From NCBI GenBank assembly GCA_050014595.1, contig JBEKDA010000025.1:75077-139076 (forward strand): a stretch of DNA of 64,000 bases, written 5' to 3'. The position numbers and the translations under genes were made by a program. Below the pieces are notes generated by a model that did not search any database, was not told where the DNA came from, and saw nothing but the letters and a program-made list of their open reading frames with translations. The stretch comes from PALSA-129 sp050014595. Lineage in GTDB: Bacteria > Acidobacteriota > Terriglobia > Bryobacterales > Bryobacteraceae. Positions 27,794 to 38,900 of this stretch are shown one piece after another. Within the stretch, counting starts at the first letter, position 1, and every line of letters starts with the position of its first letter.

Positions 27794-28747
27794 TCAATAC
27801 CGCGCGAGGTCCTCAAAATCGATGTTGCCGCCGGACAGGACTACGCCCACGGAGCGGATGTCTTTCGGCAACTTGCGGAACAGGACGGCGGCGGCGGGGA
27901 CGGCGCCGCTCGGTTCCACCAGGATCTTGAGGCGCAAGAGGAGGAACTTGACGGTGGCGCGGATCTCGTCGTCGGTCACCAGCACGATCTGCTCGGCGAG
28001 GCTTTGAATCACCGGGAAGGTCAGGTTGCCGGGACGCGGCGAGCGCAGGCCATCGGCGATGGTGTCGGGGTGGGCGACGGTGACCTGGTGGCCGGCTTGC
28101 ATGGAGAGGTAAGTGTCGTTGGCGCCTTCGGGTTCGGCGCCGAAGATGCGGATGGCCCGATGGAGATCCTTGGCGATGGTGGCGCAGCCCGAGAGCAGGC
28201 CGCCGCCGCCGACCGGGGTGATAAGAGCGTCCAGGTGGCCGGTTTCCTGGAGCAGTTCGAGAGCGGCGGTGCCCTGGCCGGCCATGATCAGCGGGTGGTC
28301 GAAGGGCGGAACGACGGTGGCGCCGGATTCCTTGACGAGGGCGGCGGCGATCTCTTCGCGGCTCTCGGTCTGGCGGTTGTATGTGACGATGGTGGCGCCG
28401 TAGCTGCGCGTGGATTCCATCTTGAGCCGGGGAGCATCTTCGGGCATGACGATGGTCGCGTGCGCGCCGACGTGGCGCGAGGCGATGGCGGTGGCCTGCG
28501 CGTGGTTGCCCGAAGAGTAGGTGACGATGCCGCGGGCGAGGGCCTCCGGCGGAAGCGAAAGGATGAGGTTGGAAGCGCCGCGGATTTTGAAGGCGCCGCC
28601 GCGCTGCAGGTTCTCGCACTTGAAGAAGACGCGCACGCCGGCCTGGGCGTCAAAGCCGGCCGAAGTCATGACGGGGGTCCGGCGGGCGAGCGGGCGGATG
28701 CGGGCGGCGGCGGCGCGGACGTCGTCGGATTGGATGGCGAGGGGCAT
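27794..28747 (-). CDS. Threonine/serine dehydratase-like PLP enzyme
   Basis: A fold-type II PLP enzyme of 317 residues without a C-terminal ACT regulatory domain, as in catabolic threonine dehydratases and serine racemases. The PLP lysine is in GGAFKIRGASNLIL, the substrate loop is TYSSGNHAQATA, and the phosphate-binding glycines are in TPVGGGGLLSG. The product could be 2-oxobutyrate from threonine, pyruvate from serine, or racemised serine; sequence alone does not decide. The ATG at 28747 gives the usual N-terminus. An ATG at 28777 is possible but has no better ribosome site. Confidence 0.88.
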   Translation of the reverse strand: MPLAIQSDDVRAAAARIRPLARRTPVMTSAGFDAQAGVRVFFKCENLQRGGAFKIRGASNLILSLPPEALARGIVTYSSGNHAQATAIASRHVGAHATIVMPEDAPRLKMESTRSYGATIVTYNRQTESREEIAAALVKESGATVVPPFDHPLIMAGQGTAALELLQETGHLDALITPVGGGGLLSGCATIAKDLHRAIRIFGAEPEGANDTYLSMQAGHQVTVAHPDTIADGLRSPRPGNLTFPVIQSLAEQIVLVTDDEIRATVKFLLLRLKILVEPSGAVPAAAVLFRKLPKDIRSVGVVLSGGNIDFEDLARY

Positions 28748-28764
28748 GAACTTCGAGGATAACA

Positions 28765-28916
28765 GTGGGGCGGGCAATCTTGCCCGCAGCCGCCTTCAGG
28801 CGGCTCCCAGGGTGTCTGCGCCTGGCAGGCATTGGCGGCAATGGTGGGGCAGGCGGTGCCCGCCTGCCCGCCCGTTGACCGGCGATTTCTCCACAGCTTC
28901 AGCAGGTCCGCCCCAC
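28765..28916. repeat. REPIN-like cluster of palindromes
   Basis: GTGGGGCGG at 28765-28773 and its inverse CCGCCCCAC at 28908-28916 bound a segment packed with hairpins: GGGCAA-TC-TTGCCC, GCCGCCTTCAGGCGGC, and GGGCAGGCG-GTGCC-CGCCTGCCC (28847-28869). It lies in the 220-bp gap between the dehydratase and the BNR-repeat gene. Confidence 0.65.
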
Positions 28917-28968
28917 CACAAACTATCCGAATCGTATTACACTCGTGAGGTTCAGGAGGGTTGCCGCT

Positions 28969-31900
28969 GTGCTTATTGCGCGCGTGTGGATTCGCCGTTT
29001 GACGTTGCTTGGTCTCTTGCTGGCTGCGCTGGCGCCAATGGTCCCGGGCCAATCGATCGATGCCCGTCTTTATTCCGAGATGCACTGGCGCTCCATCGGA
29101 CCGCCGCGCGCGGGACGCGCCCGGGCGCTCTCCGGGGTGGCGAGCCAGCCGAATGTGTTTTATATCGGCTTCGACAACGGTGGCGTGTGGCGATCCACCG
29201 ATTACGGCTCCACATGGACGCCCCTGTTCGACACCCAGCCGACCGGCTCGATTGGCGCCATCGCGGTGGCGCCGTCGGACCCCAACATTATTTATGTGGG
29301 CGCCGGCGCGGGAATCATCCGGCCCGACCTTGCGGTGGGCGACGGCATGTACAAATCCACCGATGCGGGCAAGACCTGGACGCACCTGGCGCTGCGCGAT
29401 TCGCAGATGATTGCCAATATCGCCGTGGACCCCACGAACCCGAACCGGCTGTTTGTGGCGGCGCTGGGACATCCGTACGGTCCGAACCCCGAGCGCGGCA
29501 TTTTCCGCTCGATGGATGGCGGCGCGCATTTCGACAAGGTGCTTTACAACGACGAGTACACCAGCGGCAACGACGTGGTGATCGATCCCACGAATCCCAA
29601 CACCGTGTACGCGTGCCTCTGGCAGCAGCAACAGGGATTCACCGAGAACGGCGCCTTCGGCGGCACCGATGGCGGCATCTACAAATCCACCGACGGCGGC
29701 TCCAACTGGCGGAAGCTGATCGCGGGGCTGCCGCCGATTATTGAAGCGAACCTGGCACTCTCCGCAAGCAACCCAAAGGTAATTTACGCGACGGTGGCGG
29801 CGGGGACGCCCCCGGCGGCCGCCGGTGCGGCAGCTCCGGCAGCGGGCGGACGCGGCGGCGGGCGTGGCGGGCGCGGCGGTGGTGGTGGCGGCATCAGTTT
29901 CTATAAGACCACCGATGGCGGCGAGAATTGGTTCCTGGCGACGGACGATCCGCGCGTGGCGGAGACGGGCTCGCAGCGGCATCCGCCGGATACCCGGCCG
30001 CTGGGCCGCATCGGCGGCGGCGACTTGCCCACCATCACGGTGGACCCCAAGAACGAGAACGTGGTTTATAGCTGCTCGACGGTGTTCTGGCGCACGGAGG
30101 ATGGCGGCCAGACGTGGTCGGCGGTGCGCGGCGCGCCGGGCGGCGACGACTACCAGAAGAGCTGGGTGAATCCGGATAATCCGAATATTATTCTGGTGGT
30201 GAGCGACCAGGGCGGAGTGGTCTCCGCGAATCGCGGCGAGTCGTGGAGCAACTGGTACACGCAGCCGACGGCGGCGGTGTATCACGTGACGGCCGACAAC
30301 GCCTTCCCTTACCGCCTGTGCAGCGGACAGCAGGATTCGGGTTCGGCTTGCGTGGATAGCCGCGGCATGGATGGCGAAATCACCTTCCACGACTGGCACC
30401 CTGTGGGCATCGAGGAGTATGGCGAAGCGGCGCCCGATCCGAAGAACCCGGACCTGGTATATGGCGGGAAAGTGACCGTCTACAATCGCCTGACCGGCCA
30501 GAAAGAGAACGTCGGCCCGGGTGGCGGGCGTGGAGGACGCGGCGGCGCAGCGGCGGGGCGTGGCGGACGTGGTGCGGCGGCAACCGCGACGCCCGCGGCG
30601 CCGGCAGCCGAACCGCCTGCGCGCACGGTTCGCACGCAACCGCTGATCTGGTCACCCAAGGATCCCAACATTCTTTTCTATGCCACGGCCGGCGTGTGGA
30701 AGACTGCTAATGGCGGCCATAGCTGGACGGCCATCAGCGGCGACCTGACGCGCCAGACCTGGGACGTGCCCGCGAACGCCGGCAAGTACGCCGGCACGGT
30801 GACGCCCGCGCCGCAAGGCTCGATCACGGCGCTCGCGCCATCGCCCCTCGACGTCAACGTGCTGTGGGCGGGCACCGGCGATGGCCTGCTGCAAGTGACC
30901 ACCGACGGCGGCGCCAAGTGGACCAATGTGACGCCATCCGAGATGAAAGCGTGGACGCGCATCTTCAATATGGAAGCGGGCCACTTCGACACCAAGACGG
31001 CCTATGCGGCCGCCAATACGCTGCGCCTGGACGACATGAACCCGCACTTGTGGCGCACGCACGACGGCGGCAGGACCTGGAAGGAGATCTCGAACGGCAT
31101 CGCGGGCGGCGCGGTGGCCAACTCGATCCGCGAGGACCCGCGCAAGAAAGGGCTGCTCTATGCCGCCACGGATACGCAGGTTTGGGTTTCCTTCGATGAC
31201 GGCGACAACTGGCATTCGCTGCGGCTGAACATGCCGGCGATCTCCGTGCGCGATATCGAAGTGAAGGATGACGCTACCTGCATGTGCTCCGACCTGGTGG
31301 CGGGGACGCACGGCCGCGGCTTCTGGATTCTGGACGACGTGACGCCGCTGCGCCAGGCGGCCGAGGCCGCCGCGGCGTCGAATGCTTACTTGTTCAAGCC
31401 CGCCACGGGCATCCGGATTCGTTTCGGAACGAACGATCCCACGCCGTGGCCGCCGGAATTGCCGGCCGGGGAAAACCCGCCGCCCGGAGCCATCATCGAT
31501 TATTACCTGCCCGCGGCCGCGAATGGCGAAGTGAAATTGGAGTTCCTCAACACACAGGGCAAGGTGATTCGCACGTACTCTAGCAACGATCCGGTGCGGA
31601 GCCCCGATCCGGCCACCGATCCGGTGGCCTACAACAAGCTGTGCCAGCAGACGCCCACCGCGCCGGATTGCAGTCTGCCGCTGTATTGGCCGGCGCCGCC
31701 GCAGGTGCTGAAGACCAGCGCGGGCATGCACCGCTTCACGTGGGACATGCACTACGATCCAATCGGCGGCGGTGGCGGTGGTGGACGCGGCGGTGGTGGC
31801 GGTGGTGGCGCGGTGCCGCATCGCACCTACCCCGGCGTCAACTCGCCGTGGGTGGCGCCCGCCGCGTACACCGTGCGTTTGACGGTAAACGGGCAAAGCC

Positions 31901-32505
31901 AGAGCCAGCCGATCGCGATCAAGATGGACCCGCGCGTGAAGATCACGCCCGAGGTGCAGCAGATCTTCACGCTGACGACGCAGATGGAGAACAACGCGCG
32001 GAACGCCGCCAGCGCGTACAAAGACGCGCGCGCGCTGGCCGATAAGCTGAAGGCCAAGCCGCCATCGGCCGCCAACGACGCGTTGATCAAGCAAGTGGAT
32101 GAGATCGCGCCGGCCGAAGTGGCTGCCGCTGGCGGCGGTGGCGGCGGCGGACGCGGAGGCCGTGGAGGTCGCGGCGGCGGTGGTGGCGGCGCTGCTGGCG
32201 CTGGTGGTGCTGCTGGCGCCACTGGCGCTGCTCTTGCCGGCGCGGCTGCGGCGGCGCGTGGTGGCTTTGGTGCTGCCGCGGCGGAACCACCCGCTCCGCC
32301 GAACCTGAGCACCATTGGCGCTCAGATGATGGCCCCGGTGCAGCTCATGCAGGGTTCCGAAATGCCGCCGACGGCGGCGCAGTTACAGGCCTGCAGCGAG
32401 CAGGAAGCGGCGTATACCAACCTGATGGCGAAGTGGGCGGCGCTGAAGGTGAAGGTGAACGGCCCGGCTGCGCCGGCGGCAGGACGGGGAGGCGCCAAGC
32501 AATAG
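28969..32505 (+). CDS. Large secreted BNR/sortilin (VPS10-like) repeat protein
   Basis: A 1178-residue exoprotein built of beta-propeller repeats with Asp-box/BNR motifs (STDYGSTWTPL, STDAGKTWTHL, SMDGGAHF, STDGGSNW, TEDGGQTWSAV, TANGGHSWTAI, THDGGRTWKEI), as in sortilins and xyloglucanase-like GH74 proteins. Its C-terminal 300 residues hold beta and helical parts interrupted by three long Gly/Arg/Ala-rich inserts (around 290-310, 520-550, 940-960 and again near 1060-1110). GTG at 28969 is preferred because AGGAGGG lies 9 bases before it, although a GTG at 28945 is also in frame. A signal helix (RLTLLGLLLAALAPMVPG) follows. Whether it hydrolyses glycans is unclear; catalytic Asp residues cannot be assigned by eye. 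Confidence 0.85.
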   Translation: MLIARVWIRRLTLLGLLLAALAPMVPGQSIDARLYSEMHWRSIGPPRAGRARALSGVASQPNVFYIGFDNGGVWRSTDYGSTWTPLFDTQPTGSIGAIAVAPSDPNIIYVGAGAGIIRPDLAVGDGMYKSTDAGKTWTHLALRDSQMIANIAVDPTNPNRLFVAALGHPYGPNPERGIFRSMDGGAHFDKVLYNDEYTSGNDVVIDPTNPNTVYACLWQQQQGFTENGAFGGTDGGIYKSTDGGSNWRKLIAGLPPIIEANLALSASNPKVIYATVAAGTPPAAAGAAAPAAGGRGGGRGGRGGGGGGISFYKTTDGGENWFLATDDPRVAETGSQRHPPDTRPLGRIGGGDLPTITVDPKNENVVYSCSTVFWRTEDGGQTWSAVRGAPGGDDYQKSWVNPDNPNIILVVSDQGGVVSANRGESWSNWYTQPTAAVYHVTADNAFPYRLCSGQQDSGSACVDSRGMDGEITFHDWHPVGIEEYGEAAPDPKNPDLVYGGKVTVYNRLTGQKENVGPGGGRGGRGGAAAGRGGRGAAATATPAAPAAEPPARTVRTQPLIWSPKDPNILFYATAGVWKTANGGHSWTAISGDLTRQTWDVPANAGKYAGTVTPAPQGSITALAPSPLDVNVLWAGTGDGLLQVTTDGGAKWTNVTPSEMKAWTRIFNMEAGHFDTKTAYAAANTLRLDDMNPHLWRTHDGGRTWKEISNGIAGGAVANSIREDPRKKGLLYAATDTQVWVSFDDGDNWHSLRLNMPAISVRDIEVKDDATCMCSDLVAGTHGRGFWILDDVTPLRQAAEAAAASNAYLFKPATGIRIRFGTNDPTPWPPELPAGENPPPGAIIDYYLPAAANGEVKLEFLNTQGKVIRTYSSNDPVRSPDPATDPVAYNKLCQQTPTAPDCSLPLYWPAPPQVLKTSAGMHRFTWDMHYDPIGGGGGGGRGGGGGGGAVPHRTYPGVNSPWVAPAAYTVRLTVNGQSQSQPIAIKMDPRVKITPEVQQIFTLTTQMENNARNAASAYKDARALADKLKAKPPSAANDALIKQVDEIAPAEVAAAGGGGGGGRGGRGGRGGGGGGAAGAGGAAGATGAALAGAAAAARGGFGAAAAEPPAPPNLSTIGAQMMAPVQLMQGSEMPPTAAQLQACSEQEAAYTNLMAKWAALKVKVNGPAAPAAGRGGAKQ

Positions 32506-32524
32506 GGGGACGGTGGACCGGCGG

Positions 32525-32740
32525 TTACCGGCCGGGGCGCGTCCGCTGCTCGGCTTCCATGAGGTTGGTGAGGATGCCGTTGATGCGCGTCAGGTGGCTG
32601 CCGCCCTTGGAGCGCAGCCAGGCGAGCACCTGCGCGTCAAGGCGTACGCTTACCGCGACCTTGCGCGGCCGGGCGTCTCGCAGGCGCACCACGGGGGCCA
32701 GGTGCAGCTCGTCGACCTGGCCGTGCGTTCTCCAACTCAC
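32525..32740 (-). CDS. BrnA-like ribbon-helix-helix antitoxin
   Basis: A 71-residue protein whose second half, KVAVSVRLDAQVLAWLRSKGGSHLTRINGILTNLM, is the RHH DNA-binding region of BrnA antitoxins. These pair with the BrnT RNase toxin and repress their operon. A brnT gene should lie just upstream on the minus strand (32741-32900), but none can be read there, so this is an orphan. The GTG start at 32740 is the outermost; the protein may begin later. Confidence 0.65.
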   Translation of the reverse strand: MSWRTHGQVDELHLAPVVRLRDARPRKVAVSVRLDAQVLAWLRSKGGSHLTRINGILTNLMEAEQRTRPGR

Positions 32741-32840
32741 CCCTTATGACAGGTGGTCGTGAGGAAGCAGAAGGCGGGGTTCTCGAAGGTGACCCAGTCT
32801 AAGTAGCGGCCGGGTCGCTGACGCCTTTGGTGAGCGTGGT

Positions 32841-32869
32841 TTGAACTGCTGCTTCGGCAGTGATACACT
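32841..32869 (+). promoter_or_regulatory. Probable sigma-70 promoter of the Tc toxin locus
   Basis: TTGAAC (32841-32846) and TACACT (32864-32869) are 17 bases apart. A perfect CTGC-TTCG-GCAG hairpin falls inside the spacer, which could be an operator half-pair or coincidence. The toxin start is about 58 bases after the -10 box. Confidence 0.55.
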
Positions 32870-32879
32870 CCCCTTAATC

Positions 32880-32915
32880 ATGCCGCAGATTATCGAGTAC
32901 ATCGAAGGCGGTTAG
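32880..32915 (+). CDS. Possible 11-residue leader peptide ahead of tcA
   Basis: ATG at 32880 opens MPQIIEYIEGG and stops at 32913-32915, directly touching the GAGGAGG ribosome site of the toxin gene. If translated, ribosomes ending here would sit on the toxin's start region. There is no ribosome site of its own, and it could be chance. Confidence 0.2.
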   Translation: MPQIIEYIEGG

Positions 32916-32927
32916 AGGAGGGTAATC

Positions 32928-35900
32928 ATGGAAAAACGACTAGTTCCTGACGCAGCCGCCGCGTACGCGGCCTTGACTGAGCTGAACTACGCCACGCCCG
33001 ACAGAGTCAGGGAATTGCAGATTGAGTGGGAACTCGAACCCACGGGGATCGTCGATACCGCTACCATCCTGCTCGTCATGGATACGCTCGTGGCGCGACG
33101 AATCGGGGAGCGGCATAACCACCCGCATCCGTGCCGCGCAGTCAAGGGACGCGTAACGTCGACTTCCGGTGACCCTGCGCCCGATCTTACAGTACGGCTG
33201 GTTGAACAACAATTTCGCAACGAACGCGTCCTGGCCGAGGGAAAGACCGGAAGGGATGGCCACTATGAACTAGCGTTCCCCCACGAAAAGTCGAGGCTGC
33301 CCGTGCTGGTGCGCGTTCTCGACGGGGAAACAGTGACGGCGCAATCAACGCCTCAGGTGATGACCTCTCCGCTCCTTGAGATCAATCTCACGGTTGCGGT
33401 GGCGCACCTGCATTCACCCACCGAATACGAACGCATGCGCGCCGATGTGGCGGCGCTTACCGGCAACATCGATCTGGGAACTTTGCGGCATGACGATCAA
33501 CAGGACGACATCACCTTCCTGAGCAACGCCACCGGTTGGTCATCCGACAAGCTGACCAAGCTGGTCCTCGCCACTCAGGTGGGCACGCTTGCGAAGGTCG
33601 AGCCGGTGTTTTTCTATGCCGTGTTACGCGGCCGGCAACTGCGCGGCTCCGATCCCCAGCCCGTACAATCGGGCGACCTTGCGTCCCAGGCGCAGCCGTT
33701 GCTGTACAGTCTTGCGCTGCTTACTTCTGACCAGATAAACGCCTCAGTGGAGGCTGCGATTGGGGCGCACATCGTTCCGTCCACTCTGGCGAGTTCCCTT
33801 CCCGCCGATCTGAAAACCCTACAGTCGTTTGCTGCGGCGGCCACCACCTACGCGCAGACCGAAGTTCCGCAGCAGATTCTGCAAACGACCATAGCCAACG
33901 TCGCCGCCGGCAATCATCAGAAAGTGCTCGACATACTCAGACAAGGGGGCGACGGCGATCCAACGCAGTTACTCGCCAGTCTCCAGTCGGTGCCGTTCGC
34001 ACAGGGGACGGCGCCCACAGCGGACATGCAAGCTTCGGTCGTCAAGATACTCGCCGGCAGACCGGAGCTTGTCGATCTCGCGGAAGCGTTCGTGGCGGTC
34101 TCGTCGTCAGCAGCCCCGCCGGCCGATACCTCGACCGCAACATTCGCGGCCGACGTTGAGGCCGCTGGCCAAACAACGCCGGCGCATGCGGCGCTTGCGT
34201 CTCTTCTGCGCGCAAATCCGAAGTTCAACCTCAAGACAGACAATATCGATACCCTGCTGCGCTCCAACCCGCCTAAGACGACCAACGCGGCTGAGGCCGC
34301 TAAGCTGACGCAGCAGGTCAAGGCGACGCAGCGCGTCTTCAAACTGGCGCCCAGCCATGCCCAGACTTCCGCCCTGCTGAACGCGGGCGTGCATTCGGCC
34401 GCACAGATCGCAAGCATGGGCCAGGCGCAATTCGTAAACCGCTTCACCAAAGATGGCACGTTCTCGGCGGCCCAGGCCAAAGCTGTCTTTCACAAAGCGA
34501 ACGACATCCACATCGCCACGGGGATGATCGCATCTGAACTGCGCGGGATTGCCGGCGCCGCCACCACGGCGGCAACCGCGCCGAAGGTCGTCAGCGCGAA
34601 GCTCAAAGCCGTCTCTCAAAGTAATCCGAATCTCAAGAGTCTCTTTGAGCTTACGGATCTGTGCGAGTGCGACGAATGCCGTTCCATTTACGGCGCGGCG
34701 GCCTACCTCGCCGACGTTCTGGACTTCCTCAAGAATCGTCTCGTGGTGGACACCACGGCCGGTCCGCTGTTCCCCGCCAAGACGGCGAAGGACGTACTCT
34801 TCGCGCGCCGTCCCGATCTTGGAGACATAGATCTCTCCTGCGACAACACCAATGTCCCACTGCCGTACATCGATATTGTGTGCGAACTACTGGAGCAGGC
34901 CGTCGCGCCCGACCCTGGCTTTGTCTTCGTCGGCGCACTCGCCGCCGGAGTTGTGCCCGCCCCATTGTTGACAGCGCTGCAGGCGCAAGGGCTTCCCTAT
35001 ACCTCATCCGCCTTCGTGCAGGAAGCCGACAGCAAGGGCAATCTCTACGTGCGCGATGCCAAAGCTGTGTGCAAATTCGTTCCGGCAGGCGCTCCCAATA
35101 CATGGACGGGCTACCAACTCCGGCAAACCTTCGGCGTCGCCGAGGAACTGGCAGCCGCGCCGCAGTATGTCAGCACCGCTGCCTACCAGACGCTACAGAC
35201 ATCAAAAATCGCATTCCACCTGCCCTTCGATCTTCCCCATGAGGAATCGCGCGCCTACTTCACGCAGTTCGGCGTACCGCGTGAGGATCTGATGCGCGCG
35301 CTGGCGGTGGGAGGAGTCCCGGCGCCGCGTGACATCGCCGCCGAACAGCTCGATATCGGCGACGTTGAGCGTGGCTTAATCGCCACCGCGGACCCAGCGA
35401 ACCAGAACGTGTATTGGAACACGGGCGCCGTCGATCCGGTATCGGTAGAGCGGGTTGTCAGCGCCTTCCTCAAATCCACCGAACTAGAGTACGCCGATCT
35501 CCAGACGCTTCTCTCGCTCCAATTCATCAACCCGGATAACAAACTCTTCATCCAGCACCTGGATTCCTCTTGCGACACGACGCAACAAGTCATCGCCAAT
35601 CTGGACGCCCCTGCGCTCGACCGGTTCCATCGCTTCCTTCGTCTGGAACGGCGTCTCGGCTGGGGTTTCACCACGCTCGATAACGCCATCCTGGCGGCGC
35701 GGCTTGGCAATGGCCAGATTACCGACGACCCGCTCATGGTCGGCCTCGGCGGCGTCCTCAGCCTTGCCACGCGCCTAAGTTTGTCTGTCGACGAACTTGT
35801 GGTCTATTACGGGACCATCCCCACAGCTACTCCGCTCGATCACACCCCTTCGCGCTACGCGCAGATATTCCTGAGCCAGTCAGCCAACGGCGTGGTCGAC

Positions 35901-38900
35901 CCCGCGGTTACGATTGCAGCCGTTACTGAGAATCAAGGGCCCCCGCTGCCCGCTGTCCAAACCCTGCTGAGCGACGTTGCGGGCACCCTTGCTCTGACCC
36001 TGGGGGCCACGCCATCGGATATGGCACTCCTGATCGCGGCTCGCGGCGCCAACAATGCACTCACCTTTGCGAACCTGTCCGCGCTCTACTCGCAGATTTC
36101 GCTCGCCCGCGCTTTGGGGCTGAAGATCAGCGATTTTCTGTTGCTAATCTCAATGACGGGCATCGATCCATTCGCGAGCCCCGCGAATACCATTCTCTTC
36201 GCCGACGCGAGCGACGAGGTAAAGGCCGCCGGCGCCGCGCTCACTGACCTTCAATTTGCTCTATCGTTTGTCGCGACGGACCTGAATGTACGGGCCCTCA
36301 GTGACGCGGCGGTTACTACGCTGCTGGTTACTCTCCAGAAAGCCCTGCAGGCCGCTTACGATACGGATCGCTCGCCCTTTGACGCGTCTCTTACCGCGGA
36401 TGAAAACGAAGCCGCACTGGCAGCGGTGGCTGGCCGGCTGCCCGGCGTCACGGCGGCGCAACTCTCCAGCCTGCAAGCGGTCGTCGACGGAACCTACGCC
36501 GATCCCGCCATGACCGCGAAAGCTTTTCTCGACGCGTTGCTTGGCCCATTCATCGACACCACGGCGATCGACGCACTCCAGGCCGCGCTCGCGGCCATCC
36601 CCCCCGCGTCTAGCGCAGCTCTTGAAGCCGCCCGGCTGGCGCTGCTGCAAGCTATCCTCAATCAGGTCTCGGACTATCTCTATCAGCAGGCGAAAGCCAA
36701 TGTGGTTCCGGCAACGCTCGCTACAGCCTTGAGCATCGATCCCGACCTCGCTGCGTTACTTCTTCAACACGCCCACCTCACGGTCGCGGCCGGCGTCCGC
36801 ACGCTCTTTCAAATCGCCGGCGACGACTCACTGATCGATCGTGTCGCCTCACCACCCGCGCCGCCCGCCATCACTCCCGCGGCTTTCGCCGATCAATTCG
36901 CGGCAGTTCGTCTTTTGCGCCAGATCGCGCTGGTATCGGCGCCCTTCCAACTGGCAAACGACGACCTCCAATGGCTCATAGACAAAGCCGCAGCTCTCGG
37001 TTGGCTGGATCTTAACAAGCTGCCGTACCAGGCCGGGATGCCGGCTCTATCGTGGGCTGCGTGGGATTCTCTGCAGAAGGCGCTTGGCTTCTTCACGCGG
37101 TACCCACCCGTGGTGAACCCGGCGGACGCCACGCAGCCGTTCACGTTCCGGAGCGTGTTCGATATCGCGCTCACGGTGGGGGCTACGGCCGGACAGGTGT
37201 TGGACCGCCTGGCGCTGGTTACTGGCTGGGACCGGACCGTGCTCGGCGATCTCGACGTGCGGTTTGGATTCTCGGCGGTCAACCTGGCGCCGTATCTTCC
37301 GCCCGCCACCTACGTCACGCTGGAGACCGCCGTCACGCTGCTTCGCAAGTTGGGGCTTCCGGTGGCCGGCGGAGTTCCACTGATCAAGGCGCAACTCACC
37401 GCGCCGGATGCGCTGGCTCTCCGGAAGGCTCTCAAGACCCGTTACAGTCCCACGGACTGGCTGGGCGTGCTGGGGCAGATCTACAATCCCCTGCGGCAAC
37501 AGAAACGCGATGCATTGGTCGCCTACCTGCTTTCGCAAAATAGCAGTTTGCAATCGAGCGACGACCTTTTCGATTACTTCCTGGTCGACGTGGAGATGTG
37601 CGCGCAACAGCCGACATCGCGCATTGTGTCCGCGCACGGAACGTTGCAGTTGTTCGTGCAGCGCTGTCTTCTTGGCATCGAGCCTACGGCGGTTGCGGAT
37701 GTGGCCGACGACGACGGCTGGAATCAGTGGTCGTGGATGGAGGCTTATCGGGTCTGGCAGGCAAACCGCGAGGTATTTCTCTACCCCGAGAACTGGATCA
37801 ATCCGCCGCTACGCGACGATAAGTCCGAGCCCTACGTGGCTCTGGAAAATACCCTGGCGCAAAGCGATCTCAGCGCGGATGCGATCAGCGATGCCGCTAT
37901 CGCATACCTAGAAGCCGTCGACGACCTCGCCTTCCTTGAGGTCGTGTCGATGTATTACGAAGAAGACTCGCTAACCTTGCACGTCTTCGCGCGTACCAAG
38001 GGCGGCGACCCGCATACGTACTACTACCGGACATTCATTCAGGAGAGAACCTGGACGCCTTGGACTACGGTGAACGTAGACATCAAGGGCGATCACTTGG
38101 TCTCCTTCATCCGCAACGGCCGCATCAATATCGCCTGGCCGATTTTCAGCGAGCAAGCCAACCAGAACCAGGACACGACGGTCCCGAATAGCGCGCCCGG
38201 CACTACGGTGGCGAAGACCCAGAAGCAATGGCAGATTCAGCTTGCGGTCAGCGAGTACTCGAACGGCTCCTGGCTGCCCTCCAAGACATCGAAAGACTCA
38301 CTGGCCTGGACTCCGGGTTTCTATGAACAGCTTCCGTTGAAGGACTATTTCCGCTTCATCCCATTGGACCTGCGCGGCGCAGGCTTTTCCATTGCCTGCA
38401 GCTTCGTGGATAACGGCATACGCGCCACGGGCGATTCGCCGGGCACGAACGTTTGGTATCTGGGCGGCTTCACGCTCAGCGGGTGCAAGGGCTATCCCGA
38501 ACCCCATTCCAGCGGCAGCGGGGACACTCTGTTCCTTCCGGTGATCCGGAATACCGATATCGAAGATCTTCGCTTCGTGGAAACGTCGGGCGATGAGTTT
38601 TCGATACTGAACCTTCTCGCATCGTCGTTCACGCAGATTCTGCTCAACACGCCAAATGCTTTCAAGGTCACGGCGGCCCAGGAACTTACTCTGGTCGATT
38701 ACGTTGTCCTCTTGTTTGAGTTGCTGGTCCGGGCAAATGGCACAAAGACATATATCCGCGAGAACCCCATTCTCATCCCACTGGGAACGCTCATGCCTTT
38801 GTTCTACGAAGACTCGGTTCACAACTACACCGTGATTCCCGGCTTCTTCTCGCGTCCAAAAGAGCAGCAACTGCCCATCCGGCGCACGTTCTCCGACGTC

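Noticed and set aside
28666..30639. 657-residue minus-strand frame
   Set aside because: It is antisense to the BNR exoprotein and starts inside it; Arg/His-rich shadow composition.
32741..32840. A brnT toxin gene upstream of the BrnA-like gene
   Set aside because: No frame in this stretch resembles BrnT.
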